Of a stretch of 64,000 bases of DNA, positions 56,052 through 64,000 are shown piece after piece. The DNA lies in assembly GCF_900105305.1 (NCBI RefSeq), contig NZ_LT629765.1:2356001-2420000 (forward strand), in the 5' to 3' direction. How positions within the stretch are numbered: position 1 is the first letter of the stretch; each line of letters begins with the position of its first letter. The DNA is from Corynebacterium timonense. GTDB taxonomy: Bacteria; Actinomycetota; Actinomycetes; Mycobacteriales; Mycobacteriaceae. Below the pieces are notes generated by a model, which was given only the letters and a program-made list of their open reading frames with translations, ran no database searches and was not told where the DNA came from. The position numbers and the translations under genes were made by a program.

Positions 56052-57241
56052 CTGCGCTTGTCGGCGGCCGCCAGCGCGGCGGCGACGGCCACGAGGAGGG
56101 CAAGCAGCCCGCCGAGCAGTGCGGTGAACCCGGCCCAGGGCAGCGCCTCGAAGGCGGCGCCGGTGGCGGCGCCGACGATGGAGGAGCCCATGTAGTAGCA
56201 GAAGACGTAGAGCGAGGATGCCTCCGCGCGGTCGCGCTCCGGGATGCGCCCCACCCACCCGGAGGCGGTGGAGTGCATGGCGAAGAAGCTCGCGGTGAAC
56301 ACGAGCAGCCCGGCCAGAGCCACCCCCAGGGTCGCGCTGGCGGTGACGAGGACGCCCGCGAGCATGAGCGCGGCGCCGGCGAGCACGACGCGCCCGCGCC
56401 CGAAGCGGCCGACGTAGACGCCCGCGCGCGCGGAGGACCACGTGCCGGACAGGTACATGACAAACACCAGCCCGGCGAGCGCAGGCGGCAGGCCGAAATG
56501 GCCGATGGCGCGGTAGCCGAAGTAGTTGTACAAGGAGACGAACACGCCCATGCCGATGAAGGCGGTGGCGTACAGCCCGAGGAGGCGCGGGTTGGCCAGG
56601 TGCGCGGCGATGGACCGCAGCTCGGCGCCGGGGCGGATGCTCTCCTTGGGCACGAAGCGGCGCTGCCGGGGCAGGAGCGCGCTCGCGGCGAGCGCGAGCG
56701 CCAGCGCCACGACGGAGTTGGCCATGAGCGCCCAGCGCCACGAGGCGACCTCGAGGGCGACGGCGGGGATGAGACGCCCGCTGAGCCCGCCGATGGTGTT
56801 TCCGGCGATGTAGAGGCCCATCGCGCCGGCGAGGTCGCGCTCGTCGAGCTCCTCGGCGAGCCAGGCCATGGCGGTGGCGGGGGTGCCGGCGATCATGGCG
56901 CCCTGGAGGGCGCGCAGCGCGATGAGCTGCCCGGCACTCTGGGCGAGGGGGAGCGCCACGCCGAGGGCGGTGGCGGCGAGCGAGGAGAGGATGATGATCC
57001 GCCCGCGTCCGTACTTCTCTGAGAGGATGGAAAAGGGCACTACGAACAGGGCGAGCGCCCCGGTGGTGGCGGAGACGGTGAGCGCCGCCGTGGACGGAGC
57101 GACGTCGAGCTCGGCGGACAGGGTGGGCAGGAGCGCTTGGGTGGCGTACATGGAGTTGAACACGGCCAAGCCCACGGCGAGCATCGCCAGCTGGGCGCGG
57201 CGAAACGGCGCGCTGCCCTGGCGCAGTCCCGGTGTGGCCAT
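56048..57241 (-). CDS. DHA1-type MFS transporter, YnfM-like
   Basis: This 397-residue transporter has twelve helices and the MFS loop SILSEKYGRGRIIILSSLAATALG; its opening NSMYATQALLPTLSAELDV and internal TPATAMAWLAEELDERD are typical of YnfM-like exporters. The substrate cannot be read. ATG 57241 was used. It lies 105 bp from the sodA stop on the same strand and is separated by the sodA terminator. Confidence 0.85.
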   Translation of the reverse strand: MATPGLRQGSAPFRRAQLAMLAVGLAVFNSMYATQALLPTLSAELDVAPSTAALTVSATTGALALFVVPFSILSEKYGRGRIIILSSLAATALGVALPLAQSAGQLIALRALQGAMIAGTPATAMAWLAEELDERDLAGAMGLYIAGNTIGGLSGRLIPAVALEVASWRWALMANSVVALALALAASALLPRQRRFVPKESIRPGAELRSIAAHLANPRLLGLYATAFIGMGVFVSLYNYFGYRAIGHFGLPPALAGLVFVMYLSGTWSSARAGVYVGRFGRGRVVLAGAALMLAGVLVTASATLGVALAGLLVFTASFFAMHSTASGWVGRIPERDRAEASSLYVFCYYMGSSIVGAATGAAFEALPWAGFTALLGGLLALLVAVAAALAAADKRS

Positions 57242-57285
57242 TGCGTACCCCTTACACCCCGTGTGGTCTCCCGCGTACAGACGCG

Positions 57286-57320
57286 AAAAGGCGAGGCCCC
57301 CGTTGCCGGAAGGCCCCGCC
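57286..57320 (-). terminator. Rho-independent terminator of sodA
   Basis: On the minus strand GGCGGGGCC pairs with GGCCTCGCC (one G-U) around a loop, followed by TTTT. It begins about 27 bp after the sodA stop. Confidence 0.7.
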
Positions 57321-57346
57321 TGGCGTGGCGCTGTGCCGTGCTGTGC

Positions 57347-57949
57347 TTACTTGGAAGCGGCCGCGAGGCGCTCGTTGACGTCGTCCCAGTTGACGACGTT
57401 CCAGAATGCCTTGGCGTAGTCCGCCTTCACATTCTTGTACTGCAGGTAGTACGCGTGCTCCCACATGTCCAGCATGAGCAGCGGGGTGAAATCAACGGAG
57501 ATGTTGCCCTGCTGGTCGGTCATCTGCTGGATGATGAGGCGGTCCGCGATGTGGTCGTAGCCCAGAACGGCCCAGCCGGAGCCTTGCAGGGAGGTGGCCA
57601 CGCCCTCGAACTGCGCCTGGAACTTCTCAAAGGAGCCGAAGTCGCGGTCGATGGCGGAGGCGATCTCGCCGGTCGGGGCGCCGCCGGCTTTCGGGGCCAT
57701 GTTCTTCCAGAAGATGGAGTGGTTGGTGTGGCCACCCAGGTTGAAGGCAAGGTTCTTGCTCAGGGCACGAAGCTTGTCCGGGTTGGCCTCGCCGTTGCGC
57801 TCCTCCTCGAGGGCCTCGAGTGCGGCGTTAGCGCCCTTGACGTAGGTCGCGTGGTGCTTGTCGTGGTGCAGCTCCATGATCTCGGCCGAGATGTGCGGCT
57901 CGAGAGCGTCGTACGCGTAGGGGAGGTCGGGAAGGGTGTACACAGCCAT
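57347..57949 (-). CDS. sodA: Superoxide dismutase (Mn/Fe type)
   Basis: The 200-residue enzyme has the four metal ligands in context: [26 protein letters not shown], and the signature [16 protein letters not shown] (Asp and His). Start [20 protein letters not shown] is standard. It dismutates superoxide in the cytoplasm or cell surface. A GAAAGGA site precedes ATG 57949. MsrA is divergent from it, with 120 bp between; the same pair of antioxidant genes is adjacent in C. glutamicum. Confidence 0.96.
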   Translation of the reverse strand: MAVYTLPDLPYAYDALEPHISAEIMELHHDKHHATYVKGANAALEALEEERNGEANPDKLRALSKNLAFNLGGHTNHSIFWKNMAPKAGGAPTGEIASAIDRDFGSFEKFQAQFEGVATSLQGSGWAVLGYDHIADRLIIQQMTDQQGNISVDFTPLLMLDMWEHAYYLQYKNVKADYAKAFWNVVNWDDVNERLAAASK

Positions 57950-58069
57950 GTTTATCTACCGTCCTTTCATCAAGAAGTTGTGACGTGGGCCCCATGATAG
58001 ACAGTTTTGGCGTGCCCGCAATGATGGTCCGCGGGGAACAAACGCGCCGGGGCGGGCGTTGGAACGCAC

Positions 58070-58711
58070 ATGGGTTTTCTCTTCGGACGCACGCCGGAAC
58101 TTGTCGACGCCGACCGCGCCCTGCCTGGCCGCAGCCAGCCGGTCTTGCCCGCCCCGCGCCCCCACGCCGTGTTGGGCACCCCGATCACGGGACCGTGGCG
58201 CGAGGGGCAGAAGCGCCTGCTCGTGGGGCTGGGGTGCTTCTGGGGCGCGGAGAAGATGTTCTGGCAGATGGAGGGCGTGGAATCGACCTCGGTGGGCTAC
58301 GGCGGCGGCGTGACCGCGAACCCGACCTACGGCGAGGTGTGCTCGGGCTCGACGAACCACGTCGAGCTGGTCGAGGTGGTCTACGACCCCGAGCGGGTGA
58401 GCCTGAAGGATCTGGTGCGCGCGAGCCTGGAGGCGCACGACCCGACGCAGGGCTTCCGCCAAGGCAACGACGTGGGCACGCAGTACCGTTCGGCGTTCTA
58501 CACCGACACGGAGGGCGAGGCGGAGCAGATCCGCGAGTGGGTCGCGGAGTACGGCCGCCAGCTTGCTGGCGCCGGGTTCGGCGACATCACCACGGAGATC
58601 CGCTCCGAGGTGGACTACTACCTCGCCGAGGACGAGCACCAGCAGTACCTGCACAAGGTGCCCAACGGGTACTGCCCGCACCACTCCACGGGCGTCGCCT
58701 GCGGGATTTAG
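58070..58711 (+). CDS. msrA: Peptide methionine (S)-sulfoxide reductase
   Basis: The 213-residue enzyme has the catalytic motif GLGCFWGAEKMFW (Cys56), GVESTSVGYGGGVTANPTYGEVCSG, NDVGTQYRSAFY and a C-terminal resolving Cys in VACGI; another Cys lies in GYCPHH. It reduces oxidised methionine with thioredoxin. The 45-residue N-terminal extension before the family core (FLFGRTPELVDADRALPGRS) is usual in actinobacterial MsrA. ATG 58070 begins it. Divergent from sodA. Confidence 0.95.
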   Translation: MGFLFGRTPELVDADRALPGRSQPVLPAPRPHAVLGTPITGPWREGQKRLLVGLGCFWGAEKMFWQMEGVESTSVGYGGGVTANPTYGEVCSGSTNHVELVEVVYDPERVSLKDLVRASLEAHDPTQGFRQGNDVGTQYRSAFYTDTEGEAEQIREWVAEYGRQLAGAGFGDITTEIRSEVDYYLAEDEHQQYLHKVPNGYCPHHSTGVACGI

Positions 58712-58779
58712 CCCCGTCGGTAGTTTTGTCCCGCTAAGGTAGAAGGAGTTAGGCTCAAGCACCGAAGAAGGGGGCAACA

Positions 58780-59523
58780 ATGCGGGTTCTAGTGGTCACG
58801 GGCGCGGCGTCCGGGATCGGTCTCGAGACCGCCCGGCAGTGGGTCCGTGAGGGCGGGCAGGCGGTCCTGCTGGACGTCGATAGTGACAAGCTCGAGCAGG
58901 CCCGCGAGGAGCTTGGGGGCAACGCGACGATCCTGCGTGTCGACGTCGGGGATGCCGCCTCGGTCGACGGGGCCTTCGCGCGGATCGCCGAGGAGTTCGG
59001 CCGCGTCGACGCGCTGGTCACCTCGGCGGGCGGGACGCGCCCGCGGCCGAGCGCCGAGATGAGCGACGAGGACTGGGCGGCGGTGATGGACATCCACGTC
59101 ACCGGCGCGCTGCGGGCGTGCCGGGCGGCGTACCCGCTGCTCAAGGAGGCAGGCGGGGCGGTGGTGAACCTGGCGTCGGTCGCCGCCGTGCTGGGCATGC
59201 CGGGGCGCGCGAACTACAACGCCGCGAAGCACGCGATCGTGGGGCTGACCAAGTCCCTCGCCGTGGAGTGGGCGCCCGACGGGATCCGCGTCAACGCGGT
59301 GGGCCCCGGCTACGTGGAGACGCAGCTGACCCGCACACTCGTCGACGAGGGCGCGCTCGACCCCGAGCCGACCATCGCGCGCACGCCGCTGAAGCGCTGG
59401 GCGCAGACGGCGGAGATCGCCGACGGTATCCTCTTCCTGCTGAGCGCGCGGGCGAGCTACATCACCGGCCACACGCTCATGATCGACGGCGGGATGAGCA
59501 TCGACGGCGCCTGGTACCGCTAA
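58780..59523 (+). CDS. SDR-family NAD(P)-dependent oxidoreductase (first of a pair)
   Basis: The 247-residue protein has the SDR cofactor motif VTGAASGIGLET, VTSAGG, the catalytic Ser and YNAAKHAI (Tyr-x3-Lys), and the end YITGHTLMIDGG. Asp37-like acidic residue in LLDVDSD after the second strand favours NAD. A AGAAGGGGG site precedes ATG 58780. It opens a five-gene plus-strand group (SDR, SDR, GAF/PucR regulator, MHS transporter, zinc alcohol dehydrogenase). The substrate is not readable; a secondary alcohol or 3-oxoacyl compound is likely. Confidence 0.87.
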   Translation: MRVLVVTGAASGIGLETARQWVREGGQAVLLDVDSDKLEQAREELGGNATILRVDVGDAASVDGAFARIAEEFGRVDALVTSAGGTRPRPSAEMSDEDWAAVMDIHVTGALRACRAAYPLLKEAGGAVVNLASVAAVLGMPGRANYNAAKHAIVGLTKSLAVEWAPDGIRVNAVGPGYVETQLTRTLVDEGALDPEPTIARTPLKRWAQTAEIADGILFLLSARASYITGHTLMIDGGMSIDGAWYR

Positions 59524-59556
59524 AGGCTCTGGTACCGCTAACGGCGAAGGACACCC

Positions 59557-60303
59557 ATGAACCACTCTCACCCGTTTTCCCCGAGCGCGTTCGCTGGCCA
59601 GCGCGCGCTGATCACCGGCGCCGCGGGCGGCATCGGCGCGGCCTGCGCGGAGCTGTTCGCGGCGGCCGGCGCCGATCTGATCCTTGCGGACGTGGACGCC
59701 GAGCGCGTCGACACGCTCGCCGCCGAGCTCGGCGCGCGGGCTGCCGCCGGCGACCTGACGGATCCCGCCGCCCGCGCGGAGCTCGTCGGCCTCGTTGAGG
59801 CGGCCGGCGGCGTGGACCTCCTCGTGCCCGCGGCCGGGGTCTACCCCGAGGCACCCGTCACGGAGATGAGCGACGAGGCGTGGGAGCGCGTCTTCGCGGT
59901 CAACCTCGGTGCCGTGTTCGCGTTGACCCGCGACCTCGCCGCGCACGTGCGCGACGGCGGGGCGGTGGTCACCTTCGGGTCGATCGCGGGCGCGCGCGGC
60001 AGCCGCAACCACAGCGCCTACGCGGCGACGAAGGGGGCGATCGCCTCCTTCACCCGCAGCATCGCCCTCGAGTTCGCCGGGCGCGCGATCCGCGCGAACG
60101 CGGTGGCGCCGGGGATCATCGAGACGGCGATGTCGGCCGACTTAGTCGCGGGAAGCGGCGAGTCTCTCCTGGCCAACACGCCCCTGGGTCGGCTGGGCAC
60201 GGCGCGGGAGGTGGCGGGCGTCGTTGCCTTCCTGTGCTCGGACGCGGCCTCCTTCATTACCGGCGAGGTGATCCACGTCAACGGTGGTTTGCACATGGGA
60301 TGA
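59557..60303 (+). CDS. SDR-family NAD(P)-dependent oxidoreductase (second of a pair)
   Basis: This 248-residue SDR has ITGAAGGIGAACAELF, ILADVDAERVDTLAAELG (acidic residue favouring NAD), the Asn-containing VPAAGVYP, HSAYAATKGAIASF (Tyr-x3-Lys) and FITGEVIHVNGG. The usual NAG motif is replaced by PAAG, and a Ser (FGSIAG) is in place of the common catalytic-Ser context VSS. It starts 33 bp after the first SDR and ends eight bases before the regulator, so the three genes are probably cotranscribed. Confidence 0.87.
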   Translation: MNHSHPFSPSAFAGQRALITGAAGGIGAACAELFAAAGADLILADVDAERVDTLAAELGARAAAGDLTDPAARAELVGLVEAAGGVDLLVPAAGVYPEAPVTEMSDEAWERVFAVNLGAVFALTRDLAAHVRDGGAVVTFGSIAGARGSRNHSAYAATKGAIASFTRSIALEFAGRAIRANAVAPGIIETAMSADLVAGSGESLLANTPLGRLGTAREVAGVVAFLCSDAASFITGEVIHVNGGLHMG

Positions 60304-60310
60304 TGAACCC

Positions 60311-62137
60311 ATGAGCATGCTGGTCAAGGTCCTCGAGCACACGCAGCGCGGGAGGACGGTGCCCCGCGAGCTTTTCGACGCCCTCTCGCCCGACGAGCAG
60401 GAGGCGGTCCGGGCCTTCGAACACAGCCGTCGCATCGAGTACGGCTGGCGCACCATCACGCTCTCGATCCTGCGCACGGCCACGGATCTCTCCCGGGGCC
60501 GCGACCCCATGCAGGTGCTCGAGGAGCTGGTGCACAGCAGCCGGCAGATCATTAACGCGGACGTGGCCTACATCAGCGTCAACGACGAGGAGACGGCGAC
60601 CACCTCCGTGTTTATGACCTCCGGGGTGGTCACCGAGAAGTTCCGCACCATCCGTATCCCGTTCGGGGTGGGGGTGTTGGGCAACGTGGCGGCGAAGAAG
60701 AGGGCCTCGTGGACCTACGACCACGGCAAGGACCCCGAGGTCACCCACGTCCCGGACGTGGACGAGGCGGTGCAGGCCGAGGGGATCCGGGGGATCCTCG
60801 GCGCCCCGCTGACCAATAACGGAAAGGTGGTCGGCGCGCTGATGGTGGGGGACCGCCGGCCGCGCTTCTACACCGCCGACGAGATTGTCGTGCTCGATTC
60901 CTTGGCGTCGCTCGCCTCGGTGGCGTTTGAGACCTCGCAGCTCATCGAGGAGCTGGAGGAGGCGGTGGCGACGCTGCAGGAGGCGCAGGGGCAGAGCGAG
61001 CGCCAGATCCGCCAGCTCGAGGCGTTGTCTGAGGCGGACGCGATGCTCATGGACGCGCTGACGAACGGCGCCCAGCTCACCAGGGTGCACGAGGTGATCA
61101 CCGAGACGCTGGGGTGCTCGGCGTGGTTCTTCCGCGACCGCGAGCTGCTGCCGCTGGCGGCGGGGCGCGCCCCGGTCGCCGAGGAGACGATGCGGGAGCT
61201 GATCGCCGCCTCGGAGGCCGCAGGGGGCATCGTCACAGGTGAGGGGGTGTCGGCGCTGGCGATCTCGGTGAATCAGCGGCACGTGGGGGCGATCTGCGTG
61301 GACCGAGTGGTGGACGACTCGGAGGCGCGGATCCTCCACCGCGCCTCGCTCACCTTCGCGGCGATGGTGCTGTTCCGCGAGGCGCTCGTTGCCGCGGAGA
61401 GCCGCCAGGCCACCGACCTCGTGCGCAAGATCTTCGCGGGGACGGCGGCGGACGAGGACGTGGCCCGCCTGAAAAGGATGACGGGGCTGGACGTGAAGGA
61501 GGATGCGGGGCTGTACGTGGCCGTCGTCACGCCTGGCCGGCGGCCGCTGAGCGCGGTGACCTTGGACCGGCTGCTCGCCGACCGCGGCCTCATCGTCGAG
61601 CACGGCGACCACCTGTGCGCGGTGGTGCGCGCCCCGGCCGGGCCGGAGAAGGCGCTCGACCCGATCCTCGCGCTCGCTGCGGAGGAGAAAAGCGAGGTCT
61701 ACGCGGGGGCGGTGCGCCTGCCGGCGGACGTCGGGGAGTTCGTCGGAGCGCATTCGCAGGCGGTGCTGCTGGCCGCGGGGATGCGCAGCCTTGACCTGGC
61801 CAACCGGGTGGCCACGCCCTCGACCTTCGGCTCCTTCGGGCTGCTGCTCAACGCGGGCAGCGAGACCATCGACGCGATTATCGACGACACACTCGGGCCG
61901 CTCGTGCGTTACGACGCCCAGAATCGCACCGAGCTGACCCGCACCGCCGCAGAGTTTTTCGACAACGGGCGCAACATCGGCGCCACCGCCAAGGCCCTGT
62001 TTATCCACGACAACACGGTGCGGCAGAGGGTGGACAGGATCGCGAGCGTGCTGGGGGAGGACTGGACCACGGGGCCGCACGCCTTCGACATCCACCTGGC
62101 GCTGCGGGCGTGGCAGATCCGCGGACGCTCTGTTTGA
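60311..62137 (+). CDS. GAF-domain PucR/CdaR-type transcriptional regulator
   Basis: The 608-residue protein has an N-terminal helical segment, a GAF sensor domain (about 55-190: LEELVHSSRQIINADVAYISV, PFGVGVLGNVAAKKRASWTYD, GILGAPLTNNGKVVGALMVGDR), a coiled coil (about 210-245), a second degenerate sensor region and a C-terminal PucR HTH_30 domain (LTRTAAEFFDNGRNIGATAKALFIHDNTVRQRVDRI in two parts). Such regulators activate catabolic genes in answer to a small aromatic or alcohol. It probably controls the neighbouring SDR, transporter and dehydrogenase genes. Start chosen at ATG 60311 or 60317. Confidence 0.85.
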   Translation: MSMLVKVLEHTQRGRTVPRELFDALSPDEQEAVRAFEHSRRIEYGWRTITLSILRTATDLSRGRDPMQVLEELVHSSRQIINADVAYISVNDEETATTSVFMTSGVVTEKFRTIRIPFGVGVLGNVAAKKRASWTYDHGKDPEVTHVPDVDEAVQAEGIRGILGAPLTNNGKVVGALMVGDRRPRFYTADEIVVLDSLASLASVAFETSQLIEELEEAVATLQEAQGQSERQIRQLEALSEADAMLMDALTNGAQLTRVHEVITETLGCSAWFFRDRELLPLAAGRAPVAEETMRELIAASEAAGGIVTGEGVSALAISVNQRHVGAICVDRVVDDSEARILHRASLTFAAMVLFREALVAAESRQATDLVRKIFAGTAADEDVARLKRMTGLDVKEDAGLYVAVVTPGRRPLSAVTLDRLLADRGLIVEHGDHLCAVVRAPAGPEKALDPILALAAEEKSEVYAGAVRLPADVGEFVGAHSQAVLLAAGMRSLDLANRVATPSTFGSFGLLLNAGSETIDAIIDDTLGPLVRYDAQNRTELTRTAAEFFDNGRNIGATAKALFIHDNTVRQRVDRIASVLGEDWTTGPHAFDIHLALRAWQIRGRSV

Positions 62138-62151
62138 TGTGTGAAACTATA

Positions 62152-62168
62152 TATCCCGTCGGGGGATA
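62152..62168. promoter_or_regulatory. Inverted repeat upstream of the MHS transporter gene
   Basis: TATCCC-N5-GGGATA is a perfect 6-bp inverted repeat in the 129-bp gap between the regulator gene and the transporter gene. It may be the binding site of the PucR-type regulator or another factor. Confidence 0.4.
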
Positions 62169-62266
62169 GTAGGGAGATCTACATAAAGTAGCCCTTGTCA
62201 TAGAATTATCCGAAAGTAACCTAAGTCTCACGCTGTCTTCCCCCATCGGCAGAAAGTGAGATCCCG

Positions 62267-63691
62267 ATGTCAAGCGCTCTTCGGGCCCCCGGCGCCCAGG
62301 ACGCGACGGATAGGTCGACCCTCCGTCGTGCTGTCACCGGCTCCATGGCCGGCACCATCATCGAGTGGTACGAATTTTTCATCTACGGCACCGCTGCTGC
62401 CCTCGTCTTCAGCGTGACGTTCTTCCCGGGCGGGGATAACCCGCTCGACGCGGTCATCGCAGCCTTCTTGACCTACGCCATCGGCTTCATCGCCCGCCCC
62501 CTCGGCGGCTTCGTCTTTGGCCAGCTCGGCGACCGCTTCGGCCGCAAGAGCCTGCTCCAGGTCTCGCTCATCATGATCGGCGTGGCCACCTTCCTCATGG
62601 GCTGCCTGCCGGACTTCAGCGTCTGGGGCTACTGGGCGCCGATCGCCCTGGCCACCCTGCGCTTTATCCAGGGCTTCGCCGTGGGCGGCGAGTGGGGCGG
62701 GGCGATCCTGCTTGTCGGCGAGCACAGCCCGCCCGAGCAGCGCGGCTTCTGGGCGTCCTTCCCGCAGGCCGCGGCCTGCGTGGGCAACGTCCTGGCCAGC
62801 ATCGTCCTGCTCAGCGCGAACATCTTGCTGCCGGAGGAGGACTTCCTGGACTGGGGGTGGCGCGTCGCCTTCTGGCTCTCCGCCGTCGTGGTCTTCATCG
62901 GCTACTACATCCGCAAGAAGGTCGAGGACGCCCCGATCTTCAAAGAGGCCCTCAAGCAGCAGGAGGAAAACGCCCACGCCTCCTCCGGCCTGCGCGCCGT
63001 CATCACGCAGTACCCGAAGGAACTGCTGGTGGCCACGGCCGTGCGCATCGGCGAGAACGCGATGTACTACCTCATCATCGCGTTCACCCTGACGTACCTG
63101 ACCATCTTTGACACGATGAGCCGCCAGGACGTGCTGCTCATCATGTTCATCGCCAACATCATCCAGTTCTTCGCCATGATTTACGGCGGCTACCTCTCCG
63201 ACAGGATCGGGCGGCGCAAAACCTACCTGCTCGGCGGCATCCTCTCGCTCATCTGGGCGCCGTTCTACTTCCCGCTGCTCAACACCGGGGACTTCACCAT
63301 CATCCTCGCGGCTGTCGTGTTCGGCCTCGTGGCGCAGTCCTTCATGTACGGACCCGAGGGCGCGCTGTTCGGGGAGCTCTTTCCCACCCGCGCCCGCTAC
63401 TCCGGCATCTCCGCCGCCTACCAGATGGGCTCCATCCTCGGCGGCTCCCTCGCCCCCATCCTGGCGACCTACCTGTGGGGCGTGTTCGACAGCTGGGTGC
63501 CCATCGCCATCTACCTCGTGGCCATCCTTGCCTTCTCCGTGTTCAGCCTCGTCGTCGGGGTGAAGGAGACCCGTGGCGCCCGCCTCGAGGACATCGACGC
63601 CGCCGACTACCACAAGCACGTCAACGTCTCCGCGGCCCGCGCTGCCGCAGAGGCGGAGACCGAAGAAGCACTGAAAGTGAGGACGCATTAA
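62267..63691 (+). CDS. MHS-family (metabolite:H+ symporter) MFS transporter
   Basis: The 474-residue protein has twelve helices and MHS signatures: AGTIIEWYEFFIYGTAAALVF, AIGFIARPLGGFVFGQLGDRFGRK, LRFIQGFAVGGEWGGAILL and LSDRIGRRKTYLLGGIL. Relatives (ShiA, KgtP, ProP) import shikimate, 2-oxoglutarate, proline or betaine. It lies inside the putative catabolic cluster, so the probable substrate is an organic acid or polar alcohol used by the adjacent dehydrogenases. It ends 2 bp before the alcohol dehydrogenase start. Confidence 0.9.
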   Translation: MSSALRAPGAQDATDRSTLRRAVTGSMAGTIIEWYEFFIYGTAAALVFSVTFFPGGDNPLDAVIAAFLTYAIGFIARPLGGFVFGQLGDRFGRKSLLQVSLIMIGVATFLMGCLPDFSVWGYWAPIALATLRFIQGFAVGGEWGGAILLVGEHSPPEQRGFWASFPQAAACVGNVLASIVLLSANILLPEEDFLDWGWRVAFWLSAVVVFIGYYIRKKVEDAPIFKEALKQQEENAHASSGLRAVITQYPKELLVATAVRIGENAMYYLIIAFTLTYLTIFDTMSRQDVLLIMFIANIIQFFAMIYGGYLSDRIGRRKTYLLGGILSLIWAPFYFPLLNTGDFTIILAAVVFGLVAQSFMYGPEGALFGELFPTRARYSGISAAYQMGSILGGSLAPILATYLWGVFDSWVPIAIYLVAILAFSVFSLVVGVKETRGARLEDIDAADYHKHVNVSAARAAAEAETEEALKVRTH

Positions 63692-63693
63692 TT

Positions 63694-64000
63694 ATGACGA
63701 CAACCGTTGCCCGCACCATCCAGGCCGCCGTCCTGGAACACCCCGGCGCTGAGCGCCCCTACGCGGAATCGAAGCCCATCGTGGTCGACGAGCTCGAGCT
63801 GGACGCCCCGGAAGGCGACGAGCTGCTCGTGCGCATTACCGCCGCCGGCGTGTGCCACTCTGACCTCTCCGTGGTCAACAACGACCGCCCGCGCCCAGTG
63901 CCGATGGTCCTGGGCCACGAAGCAACCGGCGTGGTCGAGCAGGTCGGCCCCGACGTCGAGGACCTTAAGGTGGGCGACACCGTGGTGATGACCTTCCTGC
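63694..64000 (+). CDS. Zinc-dependent alcohol dehydrogenase, N-terminal part (cut by window edge)
   Basis: The 102 visible codons begin MTTTVARTIQAAVLEHPGAE and contain RITAAGVCHSDLSVV (catalytic zinc Cys and proton-relay His-Ser), then PMVLGHEATGVVEQVGPDVEDLKVGDTVVMTFL, the medium-chain dehydrogenase signature with the zinc-binding GHE. The gene continues past 64000. ATG 63694 lies 2 bp after the transporter stop, so the two are coupled. Reaction is oxidation of an alcohol with NAD(P); mycothiol-dependent formaldehyde dehydrogenase is a possible alternative. Confidence 0.87.
   Translation, partial: MTTTVARTIQAAVLEHPGAERPYAESKPIVVDELELDAPEGDELLVRITAAGVCHSDLSVVNNDRPRPVPMVLGHEATGVVEQVGPDVEDLKVGDTVVMTFL

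Overview
The window is high-GC actinobacterial DNA and almost certainly comes from a Corynebacterium. Support comes from a rrn operon with no tRNA in its spacers, a mycolata-type run of DUF5318, a bifunctional penicillin-binding protein, a GT87-type membrane protein, rpsF, ssb, rplI and dnaB, divergent isocitrate lyase and malate synthase G genes, and two haem-responsive two-component systems resembling ChrSA and HrrSA. The species cannot be named from this sequence alone.

Layout. 1-357 is a tandem array of about 84-bp palindromic repeats, followed by a ribokinase and a ChrSA-like two-component system on the minus strand. A dead IS3 fragment and an AT-rich patch (about 3.1-4.1 kb) separate ChrSA from its probable target, the HrtBA-like haem exporter. 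Then come an SsuD-like sulfonate monooxygenase, a DHA1 transporter, a YwaF-type membrane protein, NAD(P)HX repair enzyme, endonuclease VIII and an RraA-like protein. The glyoxylate shunt pair aceA/aceB (11.9-15.9 kb) is divergent. A DUF1846 protein precedes a second repeat array (72-bp period, 17.4-18.0 kb).

18.1-36.8 kb holds a hydroxyacyl-CoA dehydrogenase, TrhO, a stress protein with a MarR regulator, the cell-wall/ribosomal/replication block ending in dnaB, a metabolite MFS transporter, a copper efflux set (CopA, CopZ, and a metal-binding-fold protein without its cysteines), thioredoxin, PspA and a NYN-domain protein. A YtrA-type GntR regulator and the 16S-23S-5S operon occupy 37.0-43.3 kb. 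Then follow an RluA-type pseudouridine synthase, a short leaderless ORF missed by length cut-offs, UspA, GlsB and an intact IS3-family element inserted in the loop of a transcription terminator (46.1-47.5 kb). 47.6-58.7 kb carries TetR, YidC, class E sortase, a Nudix-LOG fusion, a DUF2020 lipoprotein, HrrSA, a TM0106-type nuclease, an MFS transporter, superoxide dismutase and MsrA. The last 5 kb is a likely alcohol or keto-acid catabolic cluster: two SDRs, a GAF/PucR regulator, an MHS transporter and a truncated zinc alcohol dehydrogenase.

The most unexpected signals are not genes. The word GCTTATCGACG (extended consensus GCTTATCGACGCC) or its one-mismatch 10-bp core occurs 13 times on both strands, and every Leu-Ile-Asp tripeptide I found in the real proteins is spelled CTT-ATC-GAC. 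A mosaic palindromic repeat family forms arrays at two loci, one flanked by an 11-bp direct repeat. A cluster of DnaA boxes lies upstream of dnaB.
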